64,000 nucleotides of DNA from Brevibacillus panacihumi W25 (GCF_000503775.1 NZ_KI629782.1:1232045-1296044), one strand, 5' to 3'; shown: positions 46,063 to 55,379, counted from the stretch's first letter. Notes: generated by a model not told the origin, from the letters alone. Numbers and translations: made by a program.

Positions 46063-46425
46063 CTATATGCTTAACTTCTCAATCGCTTGTTCTTCGGACG
46101 GCAAGAAAAAAATAGCGTTGCCCTTATTCGATTCATAGATGAAATCTTTTAGGCTTTGACTGGAATACACGGAGAAATCTCCAACAATGGCAAGCTTCTT
46201 GCGATAATTGATGAACTTCTGAAGGATTTCGCCTGCCAGACGTGTTTTCAAATCGAAAAAGCGCTCGCTGATCAGGGATTTGTTTATGATGATCCGATCG
46301 CAGTCAGCTTCATATTGTACCGTGGCCATCAGATCCAATGCTGACTGGACGTCCTCGATCAGGATTTCGTTGCTGCTCACGATGGCGATATTGCCTCCGG
46401 CTGCTTCCACTTTTTCTATCTTCAT
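46063..46425 (-). CDS. DUF4180 protein
   Basis: A 120-aa protein of the DUF4180 family, recognised by IAIVSSNEILIEDVQSALDLM, NKSLISERFFDL and the C-terminal SKGNAIFFLPSEEQAI pattern (here NKGNAIFFLPSEEQAIEKL). ATG at 46425 follows GAGGAGGG. Function unknown. Confidence 0.83.
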   Translation of the reverse strand: MKIEKVEAAGGNIAIVSSNEILIEDVQSALDLMATVQYEADCDRIIINKSLISERFFDLKTRLAGEILQKFINYRKKLAIVGDFSVYSSQSLKDFIYESNKGNAIFFLPSEEQAIEKLSI

Positions 46426-46539
46426 ATTTACCCTCCTCGTCTGACGAATACTCTTCATCTTCGATCCATCATCTCACAATAGCCGCGGATATGCACCACA
46501 ACAATAAATCGCTTAGGGACCATCCCTTTCCCTGTCAAG

Positions 46540-46745
46540 GTGAGCAAAGCGTTTAACAACTTGTTAAAGTTTATAGACATATTTCCGCATTGTTCATCAG
46601 AACACGTTGTTCGATTCGGAAAATATAAAGGTCGGCAACTTGAAATTGACGAGACTATTTCCTGTATTCTCAAAAAGAACAACGGGGCATTGCGAAACAT
46701 AAACCACCAAAACGTGGCGGAAAGGCCAAAAATAGAGGGTTATGG
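46540..46745 (+). pseudogene. Small ORF interrupted by IS21 insertion
   Basis: A GTG-started frame of about 68 codons (FGKYKGRQLEIDETISCI in its middle) is cut at 46745 by the IS. Joining it across one copy of the target duplication to the far side (49221 onward) adds only LFE and a stop, so the original product would have been about 72 aa. No family is recognised and the ribosome site is weak, so it may not be a gene. The 115 bases before it (46426-46539) show nothing. Confidence 0.3.
46740..46745. repeat. IS21 target duplication, left copy
   Basis: TTATGG directly outside the left end of the element; the same six bases occur at 49215-49220 outside the right end. Confidence 0.85.
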
Positions 46746-46842
46746 TGTGAATGTCAATTAAAAAGTTGACCACCGTGCTCATCAAAAAATTGACCACCAT
46801 GACAAAATGAATCCACCCGTTGGGTGGGTAACTTTTTCATGA

Positions 46843-47586
46843 TCACGATCTTTGAATGCTCTGCTTAAAGCGATAACTGTCTCCATTCATAGCAAAGATA
46901 TGGGCTCGGTGCGTTAGCCGATCAACCAGGGCTGACGTCATCTGCTCATCTTTAAATATCTGGGTCCAATCAGCAAATTCCAGATTACTCGTAATGATCA
47001 TGCTTCCTTTCTCATAACGAACTGCACAAAATTGAAACAATAGCTCCGCCCCTGTTCTGCTGAGAGGGACAAATCCTACTTCATCCAAGATGATCAAATC
47101 AGTTTTCAGCCACTGTTTCTCTAGCTGGAGGATTCGCTTTTGGGACTGAGCTTCCATCAGCTCGTTGCATATCTTAGCCGCTGTCCAAAACTGTACGGAA
47201 TAGCCATGATGGCATGCTTCTTTCCCGAGTGCTATGGAGAGATGAGTCTTGCCAGTGCCGGAGTTTCCAATAAACATGATGTTCTCAGCTTTTTCAATGT
47301 ATTCACAACGAGCCAGTTGAAGTAATTTGGGTTTATTGAGGGATGGAATCGCTGAAAATTCATATTGATCGAGAGTTTTAACGGACGGAAACTTGGCGTG
47401 CTTTATTCGACTTGCGATTTGATTGGCATCTCTTTGCTGAACTTCTTGCTCCAAAAGAGCTAACAGGAACTCCTCGTAGGGAATTTGTCGTTCAGCAGCA
47501 TCATGGGCCATTTCCTTATAGACACGCTTGATCGCGGGTAGTCGTAGACGTTTCGCATAGTTTTCGAGCAAAAAGGTTGTACTCAA
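46843..47586 (-). CDS. istB: IS21 helper ATPase IstB
   Basis: A 247-aa AAA+ ATPase that recruits the transposase to target DNA. Walker A is FIGNSGTGKTHLSIAL near residue 105, Walker B LIILDEVGFVPLSRTG, and the sensor-like ITSNLEF follows. Length is normal for the family. It overlaps istA by four bases. Confidence 0.96.
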   Translation of the reverse strand: MSTTFLLENYAKRLRLPAIKRVYKEMAHDAAERQIPYEEFLLALLEQEVQQRDANQIASRIKHAKFPSVKTLDQYEFSAIPSLNKPKLLQLARCEYIEKAENIMFIGNSGTGKTHLSIALGKEACHHGYSVQFWTAAKICNELMEAQSQKRILQLEKQWLKTDLIILDEVGFVPLSRTGAELLFQFCAVRYEKGSMIITSNLEFADWTQIFKDEQMTSALVDRLTHRAHIFAMNGDSYRFKQSIQRS

Positions 47587-49091
47587 TGAACCACACTCCC
47601 TTTATGTAACAAACGATTGTACTGGCTAAGATCAGGCGATTTTACTTGAATACGCGGAATAGAGCTATCCTCGGCCAACGCGAGTTGGGGGACACGATGT
47701 TCTGGCAATGTACGCTGAAACAACAATTGCCTTACGGCATCGTACTGGAACATACCCTTTTGACAAGCTTCATTAAGTGCTTCTTCCACAAGGGATGCAT
47801 CGAATTCTCGGTGTAATAGCAAGAGTCGAACGAATTCCTTCATTCCCCCAGGCCGATAACGGCACTTGTCCAAGAACTTTTGGTAAATGGCAGGCAATCC
47901 CGCCTGATGTATTGGCCTCGCATATAAAACGGCTCCTGGGCGAGTAAGAAGCAAATCCAGATAATGATCGTACTGCAAAAGCTCTTTTCCCTTATCTAAG
48001 CATCGCTCATGCGTAGCAATCAGGTTTTTGCCGTGGTAGACCTCGATTCTTTCGGCAAACACACGACAAATAAGCTCAGTTGACGCATGAGAAACTGGGA
48101 CAGAATAAGCATTTTTCTCGAAGTGAATCATGGACAGCGTATTACTTTTCACGGATACGATACGACAACATTCCAATGGTCGTGGGGGCAATGAGAGCAT
48201 GATAAGCTGCTCTTGAGCAAATGCTTCTCCAACGGTTAGGGAAGACCTCGGAACGGTTGTTTTCTCGTAAGAGATACATTTTTCGAGGAGAATTTGATTC
48301 AATTCATCTAAAGAAGAAACACTTGGTACAGGGGTAAAGAATTGCTTCTGAACAAACTGCACGAGATTTTCCACTTGGCCTTTTTGATGCCCTTTTCCCG
48401 GATCACAGAAATAGCTTTCGAACAGATAATGGGCACGTAGCTGAACAAACCGTTCTTGCTCCTCACGGTTTTTGCCCTCCAAAACCTTTTTTACGGCGGT
48501 CGTCAGGTTGTCGTACGTAATGATCTGGGGAACAGCACCGAAAAAACCAAAAGCATCTACATGACCTTGGAGAAGTGCTTCTTGCTTTTGATGAGCGAAT
48601 GTTTTGATAAAGATCTTTCTGCTGTAGGTGCAACGCATACAAAAGACTTGAATTTTCACCTGTTTACCCTGTAAAAGAACTGTAACCTCACCCCAGTCAA
48701 ATTGAGCAAATCGCCCTGGCGGGAAATCGAGGGGGACAAATGCTTTGGGAGGAGAAACCCGCAATTGCCTGACATAACGGCGTACCGTTGATTCACCTCC
48801 GGTAAATCCGTATTCATCGACGAGTCTCTGGTAGATTCGTTTGGCAGTATGTCGCTGCTTTGGGGGTGCTTGTTCATCTTGGCGTAGCCATTCCAAGATG
48901 ATGGGCTGGACAGAATCAATGACTGGCTTTGGCTTCGGTTTTGAGAGTTGATACATAGGGATCTCAGAGGATTTCAAGGCTTTTCGTATCACTTGGCGGG
49001 AATAGCCGGTTTCGCGAGAAATTTGACGAATTGGCTTTCCTAGCAGAACGTGTTGTTTCCTGATAAACTCATAATTAGCCATCTGAAGCAT
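47583..49091 (-). CDS. istA: IS21 transposase IstA
   Basis: A 502-aa DDE transposase: N-terminal helix-turn-helix (GKPIRQISRETGYSRQVIRK), an rve-type catalytic core with first Asp in RFAQFDWGEV and second in ITYDNLTTAV, followed by GHQKGQVE carrying the Glu, and a C-terminal Mu-like beta domain. ATG at 49091 follows AGGAGGAAAGG. The frame is complete. Confidence 0.96.
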   Translation of the reverse strand: MLQMANYEFIRKQHVLLGKPIRQISRETGYSRQVIRKALKSSEIPMYQLSKPKPKPVIDSVQPIILEWLRQDEQAPPKQRHTAKRIYQRLVDEYGFTGGESTVRRYVRQLRVSPPKAFVPLDFPPGRFAQFDWGEVTVLLQGKQVKIQVFCMRCTYSRKIFIKTFAHQKQEALLQGHVDAFGFFGAVPQIITYDNLTTAVKKVLEGKNREEQERFVQLRAHYLFESYFCDPGKGHQKGQVENLVQFVQKQFFTPVPSVSSLDELNQILLEKCISYEKTTVPRSSLTVGEAFAQEQLIMLSLPPRPLECCRIVSVKSNTLSMIHFEKNAYSVPVSHASTELICRVFAERIEVYHGKNLIATHERCLDKGKELLQYDHYLDLLLTRPGAVLYARPIHQAGLPAIYQKFLDKCRYRPGGMKEFVRLLLLHREFDASLVEEALNEACQKGMFQYDAVRQLLFQRTLPEHRVPQLALAEDSSIPRIQVKSPDLSQYNRLLHKGSVVH

Positions 49092-49214
49092 TTCCTTTCC
49101 TCCTATATCTTGGTGTCTCGACAACTTCAAGATACAGGAAAGAGGTGCTCAGGTGGTCAACTTTTTTATGAGCGATGTACCACTAGGTGGTCAATAATTA
49201 GATTAGCATTCACA

Positions 49215-49220
49215 TTATGG
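49215..49220. repeat. IS21 target duplication, right copy
   Basis: TTATGG, identical to 46740-46745. Confidence 0.85.
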
Positions 49221-49299
49221 ATTATTTGAATAATTTTGAAAGGCATTGTAACCTCCGTAAAGTAATTATCGTCTTATAGGAAAGGAAGGAGCTGATGTT

Positions 49300-50028
49300 T
49301 TGACAAGATTTATTATGCTTTTTATAGCAATTGGACTTATATTAGTTGGGTGTAGTGCAGATAAAACAAATGGTAGTAACGAAAAAAATACGCCTGTAGT
49401 CCCTGGAGATAGCAGCGAAGATCATGCTATAAACATTGAAATTACGCCCAACACTGAAGGGAATGTATTACAAGATTCTCCCGAATATGTAGCTAAAAAT
49501 GAAAGGGAAATATCTATTCAGGATGCTGAAACGGCTTATGAAATGTGTGTGAGAGTGCTGACTGACTATTATAAAGCGGTCTGGAACGGCACGGATATTG
49601 AATTGGGTGTATTTATCGATAACGAAAACCTTAAACGGTATACGCAAAAGAAGATTCAATACCAATTTGACTTGCATTCAAGGCACAATCTTACTGATAA
49701 TGTGGTGAAGAGTGTTAATATTGGCACTCAAGGAGTGGATTGGGAAGTGGAGTATACTGATGACGCAGATGGGGGTTTTCTCTATTTAAAATTACCTGCG
49801 GAAATAAAAATGGCTGAAGGTAGTCGTGGTGAAGTTACTGAATTTCTTGTACGTAATGTAAACGGCAAGTTAGTCATTGTTGATTGGTATGATGGTGGAA
49901 AAGATAGTTATGATTTCATAGTGCGTGGAGAAAATCTAACGATTGACAACCCTAATAGATGGAATGATAGTGAATGGGTAAAGAAGTTAAATAGTAAGCA
50001 GGTTGAATTTTCAGGCTCAGTTCGGTAG
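49300..50028 (+). CDS. AT-rich lipoprotein gene, unknown function
   Basis: A 242-aa predicted lipoprotein with lipobox LVGC near residue 18 and a polar Asn/Ser/Glu-rich linker. The folded part (about 75-235) has no domain I recognise. TTG start behind GAAGGAG. The gene is clearly richer in A and T than its neighbours and lies between the IS21 element and an IS3 remnant, so it was probably acquired horizontally. Confidence 0.75.
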   Translation: MTRFIMLFIAIGLILVGCSADKTNGSNEKNTPVVPGDSSEDHAINIEITPNTEGNVLQDSPEYVAKNEREISIQDAETAYEMCVRVLTDYYKAVWNGTDIELGVFIDNENLKRYTQKKIQYQFDLHSRHNLTDNVVKSVNIGTQGVDWEVEYTDDADGGFLYLKLPAEIKMAEGSRGEVTEFLVRNVNGKLVIVDWYDGGKDSYDFIVRGENLTIDNPNRWNDSEWVKKLNSKQVEFSGSVR

Positions 50029-50112
50029 TCAGTTATTTAACTGTCGCTTATACAATACCCATTGGTCTGTTCAATTAAATGGTGCGTTAGTTGAACAAAA
50101 TACGGGGCCGAC

Positions 50113-50521
50113 TGGTCATAACCCCGTCAAGTAGACAACAATAAAATGTCTGTTTATGCAGCGACTGCTTTCCGGTATTCAATCGGAGAGCGGTCGCTAA
50201 ATTTTTTCTGGAAACGATCATGGTTATAATAGAAAATGTACTCAGATATAGCTTGCAGAAGTTTTTTCCGTTTTTAAATGGGAAAAGAACGATTCAATGG
50301 CTGCCTAGTAGACTACGTACCCCTAACTGTGCTGCAATCCGATACGGACTCCATCCCTCCTCTAGGTACAGTCTAACTGCTTCAGCTTTAAATTCATCCG
50401 AATACCTTTTATTGATACGTCTCGCCTCAGACACGAAAATCCCCTCCGGTCAACAATGGTAAGCCTATCTTATCAGACAGACTTTTTTCATTGTCCACCA
50501 TGAGGGGATAATACCCGTCCG
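50113..50521 (-). mobile_element. IS3-family remnant with large internal deletion
   Basis: On the minus strand the right part (about 50310-50450) encodes an OrfA-like N-terminal start (RINKRYSDEFKAEAVRLYLE) and the left part (50150-50225) the very end of an IS150-type transposase (FQKKFSDRSPIEYRKAVAA). The catalytic middle is missing. Imperfect inverted ends are still visible (ATAACCCCGTCAAGTAGACA at the left against a matching TCCCCTCATGGTGGACAA at the right). The element is dead. Confidence 0.75.
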
Positions 50522-50564
50522 GTGCAATACCGAACTCAAACCTTACGCGCTGCTTAATAAAAAC

Positions 50565-50590
50565 TGTCTACCTTTTTGGGGTCACTTCCA
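50565..50590. repeat. Isolated IS3-type terminal sequence
   Basis: TGTCTACCTTTTTGGGGTCA resembles the TGTCTAC...GGGG ends of the neighbouring IS3 remnant, without an attached transposase. The rest of 50522-50628 shows nothing. Confidence 0.35.
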
Positions 50591-50628
50591 AGTGTTTTCA
50601 CGTATTTCATATAGGAAGCAAGCTGGGA

Positions 50629-51348
50629 TTATGCGTTTTTCGTCGACTCAAATATCTCCCAGATCTTTCTCTCATTCCAAAGCAAATGCTCCCTCATGCT
50701 CCTCGAAGCTGCCTCTGAATCCCCTTGCAAAATGGCATCTACAATAGATTGATGCTCATCATAGGCTTGCATAAAGCGATTCGGTTCTTTCATGGAGTGC
50801 ATTTTGCTGATTCGGATGACTTCTTTAATTTTTGTTGAAACAGCTTTGAAAAAGTCTATATAGATTGAGTTTTGTGAAGCTAAAATAATCGAGTAATGAA
50901 ATAAATAATCCTCTTCCAATCCAGTGGAGCCATTTTGGACCGCTTTCAATAATTCCTCATTGCAATCCTTGATTTTTAATAGATCCTTCTTCATTCCTTT
51001 TTCAGCAGCCAAACCAGCTGCTTCTACTTCAAATCCACGACGAAATTCAAGGACTTCATTTAGCTCTCTTTTTTCCATCAAGTTGGAGGTAACACGCAGG
51101 ATGATCGAATCGCCATGAATATCTTTAAGAAAAATTCCCGATCCAGGACGGGTTTCAATAATGCCATTAGCACTTAAGACGCTCATCGCTTCTCTCACGG
51201 CTGTTTTACTTACATTAAAAATCGAAGACAATTCATTTTCTGAAGGCAGCCTTTCTCCAGGCTGGATTTTTTCTTCCTGAATATATTGTTCTATCGCAAA
51301 TATAATTTCTTCAAATAATCGTTTCTTTTTGATTGGCTTTAAAGCCAT
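50629..51348 (-). CDS. FadR/GntR-family regulator (FCD domain)
   Basis: A 239-aa regulator: winged helix (residues 10-75, LPSENELSSIFNVSKTAVRE) and an all-helical FCD domain with metal/ligand residues in EFRRGFEVEAAGLAA, FHYSIILAS and YDEHQSIVDAI. ATG at 51348 follows AAAGGAG. TGGTCTGACCA lies 26 bases upstream and the same palindrome occurs twice before the TRAP operon, so it probably represses both its own gene and that operon until its organic-acid ligand binds. Confidence 0.9.
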   Translation of the reverse strand: MALKPIKKKRLFEEIIFAIEQYIQEEKIQPGERLPSENELSSIFNVSKTAVREAMSVLSANGIIETRPGSGIFLKDIHGDSIILRVTSNLMEKRELNEVLEFRRGFEVEAAGLAAEKGMKKDLLKIKDCNEELLKAVQNGSTGLEEDYLFHYSIILASQNSIYIDFFKAVSTKIKEVIRISKMHSMKEPNRFMQAYDEHQSIVDAILQGDSEAASRSMREHLLWNERKIWEIFESTKNA

Positions 51349-51373
51349 AGAATCAACTCCTTTATAAATATGG

Positions 51374-51384
51374 TGGTCTGACCA
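51374..51384. promoter_or_regulatory. TGGTCTGACCA operator, copy 1
   Basis: A perfect 11-base palindrome 26 bases before the FadR-type regulator gene, a likely autoregulatory site. Confidence 0.7.
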
Positions 51385-51441
51385 ATATTTCGACCCAAAT
51401 AGCACGATGGATAAACGTTTTTTAGTCATATGGTTTTCTTA

Positions 51442-51452
51442 TGGTTAGACCA
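51442..51452. promoter_or_regulatory. TGGTTAGACCA operator variant
   Basis: Differs from the perfect operator at two central bases only, and sits 94 bases before the FadR-type gene, near its expected promoter. Confidence 0.5.
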
Positions 51453-51487
51453 ATTTTATATAGTGAAAATGAATAAGTAGATACGAT

Positions 51488-52105
51488 TTATGCTCCTTCA
51501 ATTCCCAATAAATCTAGCAAATAAATGGTTTCTTGTAAATCTCTTTTTTGAATGGCTGTATCCAACTCACTCCACTCAAAAGGCTGTTGCTTCCCTTCAA
51601 AGAAATGGTTTGCCAGTAAGAGCTGATACGATTCTTCCCACAGAGAATGAAAATACGGGTTTGGAATCTCCTTTCCCAATGACGAAACCAATTGACAAAA
51701 GTTTTCCCAAAATGAATCGCGCTCCTGGTGATCAGGCAAGAATTCCTCTGATTTCAGAAAGGAAATGACGATGGTTTTTGCACACATCACAGCAACCTGA
51801 AAATAGTGATCCAGCTCTAGCGTAGGGATTCTTTTGTTGATGACGCGACTAGGAATGATATAAGGCTGCGGGCTGGCGACAAAGGTTCCTTCTCCTTGTT
51901 TGGATTCGAGGAAGCGCAGTAGCTCTAATACTTTAATTCCTTCCCGTACAGAAGAACGGCTTACTTGCAGTAGCTCACTCAGTTGTCTTTCTGTTGGCAG
52001 TTTTTGACCAGGTTCTAGCGGAGTGCTGTCGATGTGATCGACGATTTGTTGCGTCACCTGTTCAAACATTCTGGGAATCGATTTAATATGTTTATTGGTG
52101 TTCAC
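51488..52105 (-). CDS. GntR-family regulator
   Basis: A 205-aa GntR regulator: winged helix in the first 75 residues (LPTERQLSELLQVSRSSVRE), then a helical C-terminal part shorter and less typical than FCD, with HFFEGKQQPFEWSELD. It starts with one of two adjacent GTG codons behind GGGAGGAG. It may respond to another compound of the same pathway; two GntR regulators before one operon is unusual. Confidence 0.85.
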   Translation of the reverse strand: MNTNKHIKSIPRMFEQVTQQIVDHIDSTPLEPGQKLPTERQLSELLQVSRSSVREGIKVLELLRFLESKQGEGTFVASPQPYIIPSRVINKRIPTLELDHYFQVAVMCAKTIVISFLKSEEFLPDHQERDSFWENFCQLVSSLGKEIPNPYFHSLWEESYQLLLANHFFEGKQQPFEWSELDTAIQKRDLQETIYLLDLLGIEGA

Positions 52106-52251
52106 CACGGATTCTCCTCCCGAAAAGGGTTCCCTATGATTTTAACAAATACGTTCGTAAAAAGAAAATTGATCAACAAAACCTCCAAAATACATGGATC
52201 GAAGTATGTTATTTTAAGGCAAATTAAAATTATTAGAAATATCTAAAGGTA

Positions 52252-52280
52252 TTGACTAATAAAACACTCTACCATATACT
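52252..52280 (+). promoter_or_regulatory. Promoter of TRAP operon
   Basis: TTGACT and TATACT with a 17-base spacer. The start would be near 52287, upstream of both perfect operators, so repression by road-block fits. Confidence 0.75.
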
Positions 52281-52314
52281 GACTTTATCCAATTTGGTAG
52301 CTTTCTCTCCACAT

Positions 52315-52325
52315 TGGTCTGACCA
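52315..52325. promoter_or_regulatory. TGGTCTGACCA operator, copy 2
   Basis: Perfect copy about 28 bases after the predicted transcription start of the TRAP operon. Confidence 0.72.
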
Positions 52326-52371
52326 TCATTAATTAACTAGATAAGATAGGTTTTGATCTGATTTTTTTCCA

Positions 52372-52382
52372 TGGTCTGACCA
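52372..52382. promoter_or_regulatory. TGGTCTGACCA operator, copy 3
   Basis: Perfect copy 57 bases after copy 2 and about 92 bases before dctQ. Equal orientation and spacing would allow a repression loop. Confidence 0.72.
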
Positions 52383-52473
52383 TAAGAATATACTAAGAAA
52401 GGAGAGCTGAGTCTATTCGTTTTTTGAAATCGCTTACCTTTGTCCTTATTCAAAGAAAGTGAGGAGTGTTGTC

Positions 52474-53010
52474 ATGCAGAAATTCATACATTTTGCAAAC
52501 CGACTTTCCGTTCTCCTGATCTCCCTTCTCCTGGCTGTGATGTGTATTCTCGTATTTGGAAATGTCGTGTTGCGCTATTTTTTCAACTCGGGGATTACCT
52601 GGTCAGAGGAAATGGCAAGGTTCATGTTTGTTTGGTTGATTTTCTTAGGAGCCATCCTCGGGTTGAAAGACAATGAACATTTGGGCGTCGATATGCTGGT
52701 AAAGAAAGTATCCCGAAGATTCAAAAAGATTCTCTATGTCATTTGTAACTTGTTAATCCTGTACAGTCTGATCTTGCTATTGAACGGAAGCTGGAAATTA
52801 ACCCTGCTCAGCGTCGATTCAGTCGCACCCGCAACAGGCTTGCCCTACTCCTATTTTTATGGCATAGGCATCATTGCGAGTATCGGAATGGGAATCGTCA
52901 TTTTCAGAAACCTGTATAACGGTCTTTTTAAAAAAGATACAGATCATTTCGTCATGACGAAAGATTCTGAGGAGCTGACGGAGCCTTTAGCAAAGGAGGA
53001 GGGAAAATGA
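52474..53010 (+). CDS. dctQ: TRAP transporter small permease
   Basis: A 178-aa protein with four membrane helices, marked by the DctQ patterns NVVLRYFFNSGITWSEEMAR and FLGAILGLKDNEHLGVD. ATG at 52474 follows GTGAGGAG. Overlaps dctM by four bases. First gene of the catabolic operon. Confidence 0.92.
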   Translation: MQKFIHFANRLSVLLISLLLAVMCILVFGNVVLRYFFNSGITWSEEMARFMFVWLIFLGAILGLKDNEHLGVDMLVKKVSRRFKKILYVICNLLILYSLILLLNGSWKLTLLSVDSVAPATGLPYSYFYGIGIIASIGMGIVIFRNLYNGLFKKDTDHFVMTKDSEELTEPLAKEEGK

Positions 53011-54287
53011 CCTTAACCATTTTCGTGGGCTCCCTGCTCGCAGCGATGGCGATTGGTGTACCGATTGCCTTTGCTCTCCTGCTTAGCGGAATTGCCTTGA
53101 TGTTCTATCTCGATGTTTTTGATACGCAAATTATTGCTCAAAATCTGATCAGTGGAGCAGATAACTTTCCGCTTATGGCCATCCCCTTTTTCATTCTGGC
53201 TGGAGAGTTGATGAATCGAGGTGGAATTTCAAACCGAATCGTCGCTTTTGCCTTAGCTCTCGTCGGTCATCTTCGCGGCGGACTGGGATACGTAGCTGTT
53301 ATTGGCAGCGTTTTATTTGCTGGGCTTTCCGGTTCTGCTGTCGCTGATACTGCTGCATTAGGCGCCATTTTGATCCCGATGATGGTAAAAGCCGGGTACG
53401 ACAGAAATTCTTCCAGCGGTTTGATAGCAGGCAGCGGCATCATCGCACCCGTCATCCCGCCTAGCATCCCGATGATTATTTTTGGAGTAACGGCCAACGT
53501 TTCCATTACCAAATTATTTATGGGAGGCATTGTTCCTGGTTTATTAATGGGGATCGGGATCGCAATTGCCTGGTGGATGCTCAGTAGAAAGACGAAGGTT
53601 GAAGTTCTTCCTCGTAAATCGATGAAAGAGATTTTCAAAACAACCCTGCAAGCTTTTTGGGCGCTTCTATTGCCTGTGATTATTATCGTAGGGATGAGAG
53701 GCGGGATTTTTACTCCGACTGAAGCTGCTGTTGTCGCTGTTTTTTATGCGCTGTTTGTTGGTTTTGTCATTTACCGGGAGTTGACCATTTCGGCTTTGAT
53801 AGAGGTTTTGGTTGCATCGGCGAAAACCACGAGCACCGTTATGTTTCTGGCCGCTGCCGCGATGGTGTCCGCTTGGCTGATCACGATCGCCAACATTCCA
53901 GCAGATCTGGTGCATCTACTCAGTCCGTTTATGGAGAATCAAACCCTGTTGCTTTTGGTGATCATGGCACTGGTGCTTCTTATCGGAACAGCGATGGATT
54001 TAACGCCGACTCTTCTCATCCTCACGCCAGTCATCATGCCGATCGTTCTGCAAGCTGGCATCGATCCTGTCTATTTTGGAATCTTGTTTATCTTCACGAA
54101 CTGTATTGGATTGTTGACTCCTCCTGTGGGAACGGTTCTAAATGTGGCCTGCAGTGTAGGAAAAACGGACATGCAGGGAATTTTGAAAGGGGTTTGGCCC
54201 TATCTAATCGTCCACCTCGTTATTCTCTTGCTCTTAATTGTATTTCCATCCATCATCACCGCACCTATCGCGTTTTTAAGCCGCTAA
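53007..54287 (+). CDS. dctM: TRAP transporter large permease
   Basis: A 426-aa permease with about 12 helices. Family patterns: PLMAIPFFILAGELMNRGGI, GSAVADTAALGAILIPMM, IIAPVIPPSIPMIIFG and TPPVGTVLNVACSVGK. It couples sodium flow to uptake of an organic acid delivered by DctP. Confidence 0.95.
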   Translation: MTLTIFVGSLLAAMAIGVPIAFALLLSGIALMFYLDVFDTQIIAQNLISGADNFPLMAIPFFILAGELMNRGGISNRIVAFALALVGHLRGGLGYVAVIGSVLFAGLSGSAVADTAALGAILIPMMVKAGYDRNSSSGLIAGSGIIAPVIPPSIPMIIFGVTANVSITKLFMGGIVPGLLMGIGIAIAWWMLSRKTKVEVLPRKSMKEIFKTTLQAFWALLLPVIIIVGMRGGIFTPTEAAVVAVFYALFVGFVIYRELTISALIEVLVASAKTTSTVMFLAAAAMVSAWLITIANIPADLVHLLSPFMENQTLLLLVIMALVLLIGTAMDLTPTLLILTPVIMPIVLQAGIDPVYFGILFIFTNCIGLLTPPVGTVLNVACSVGKTDMQGILKGVWPYLIVHLVILLLLIVFPSIITAPIAFLSR

Positions 54288-54308
54288 TACTAGAAAAAGG
54301 AGGTATAT

Positions 54309-55379
54309 ATGGCTACATACAAAGTCGTAATCACAGATTGGGAATTTGAGGATCTCCGTTATGAAGAACAAGTATTACACCATCCGGACGTAGAAATAGC
54401 AGCCTTTCAATGCCGTACAGAAGAAGAGGTCATCAAAGCTTGTCAGGGCGCAGATGCGATTATTAATCAATACGCTCCCATCACACGGAAAGTTATTGAA
54501 TCTTTGGAAAAATGCAAGGTGATTACCCGTTACGGGATTGGCTTGAACACCATTGACCTGGATGCAGCAACAGAAAAGGGAATATGTGTCGCGAATGCGC
54601 CCGATTATGGCATCGATGAAGTATCCAACCATGCTCTGGCATTACTCATGAATGTAGCGAGAAAAATCACATTCGCGAACCAGGATGTCAAACAAGGAAA
54701 GTGGGATTTCAAACCGCTTCAGCCCATCTACCGACTGACCGGCTTAACGCTTGGCTTGGTTGGGTTTGGAAATATCGCACAAAGATTAGCAGAAAAAGTC
54801 ATGCCATTAGGACTTCACGTAATCGCTTACGACCCCTATATTCCCGAGGAGGTGGCAAAAAGCCGGAATGTCGCTTTAGTCTCTTTGAATGAGCTTTGTC
54901 AGAATTCAGACCTAATCTCTGTTCACGCCCCCCTTCTCTCGTCTACAAAGGGGATGATTGGAAAAGAACAATTCCAACTGATGAAAAAAGGGGTATCGAT
55001 CATCAATACTTCACGAGGTCCTGTTATTGATGAAACGGCATTCATTGAAGCATTACAGGATGGAATAGTCGCGGGAGCCGGGCTGGATGTGGTGGATCAA
55101 GAGCCGATTGCTACCGATCACCCTTTCCTTTCCATGAACAATGTCGTCTTGACGCCCCACTCCGCTTGGTATTCGGAAGAGGCCGCTGTGGAAGTTCGAT
55201 CCAAAACAGCCTTGGGGGTGATGGATGTACTCGTTTATGGGGAATATCCGAAATACCTTGCCAATCGACAAGTTATCGGGAAGACAAACCTCCAAGCATA
55301 TCTTCCGCATGAACGCTACAACTTTGACAGAGACGCGATCTTACAGAAAATGAAGGCAGCCAATTTCACCAATAAATAA
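54309..55379 (+). CDS. D-2-hydroxyacid dehydrogenase, CtBP-like
   Basis: A 356-aa NAD-dependent D-isomer-specific 2-hydroxyacid dehydrogenase. The nucleotide-binding loop is GLTLGLVGFGNIAQRLAEKV; catalytic Arg in NTSRGPVID, Glu in VDQEP and His in TPHSAWYS, the last a mark of the CtBP-like subgroup. It sits between dctM and dctP, which normally adjoin, so it was inserted into the transporter block and likely acts on the imported acid. Start behind AAAAGGAGG. Confidence 0.9.
   Translation: MATYKVVITDWEFEDLRYEEQVLHHPDVEIAAFQCRTEEEVIKACQGADAIINQYAPITRKVIESLEKCKVITRYGIGLNTIDLDAATEKGICVANAPDYGIDEVSNHALALLMNVARKITFANQDVKQGKWDFKPLQPIYRLTGLTLGLVGFGNIAQRLAEKVMPLGLHVIAYDPYIPEEVAKSRNVALVSLNELCQNSDLISVHAPLLSSTKGMIGKEQFQLMKKGVSIINTSRGPVIDETAFIEALQDGIVAGAGLDVVDQEPIATDHPFLSMNNVVLTPHSAWYSEEAAVEVRSKTALGVMDVLVYGEYPKYLANRQVIGKTNLQAYLPHERYNFDRDAILQKMKAANFTNK

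Larger units (their letters stand above)
46746..49214 (-). mobile_element. Intact IS21-family insertion sequence (2469 bp)
   Basis: Both ends begin TGTGAATG and share TTGACCACC at positions 21-29, giving imperfect 29-bp terminal repeats. Each end has a second inner TTGACCACC copy (46787-46795 on the left; about 49150-49160 on the right), the multiple terminal repeats typical of IS21. It encodes istA and istB with a four-base overlap, both open. A perfect 6-bp target duplication flanks it, so it arrived as a unit and has not since rearranged. Confidence 0.95.
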
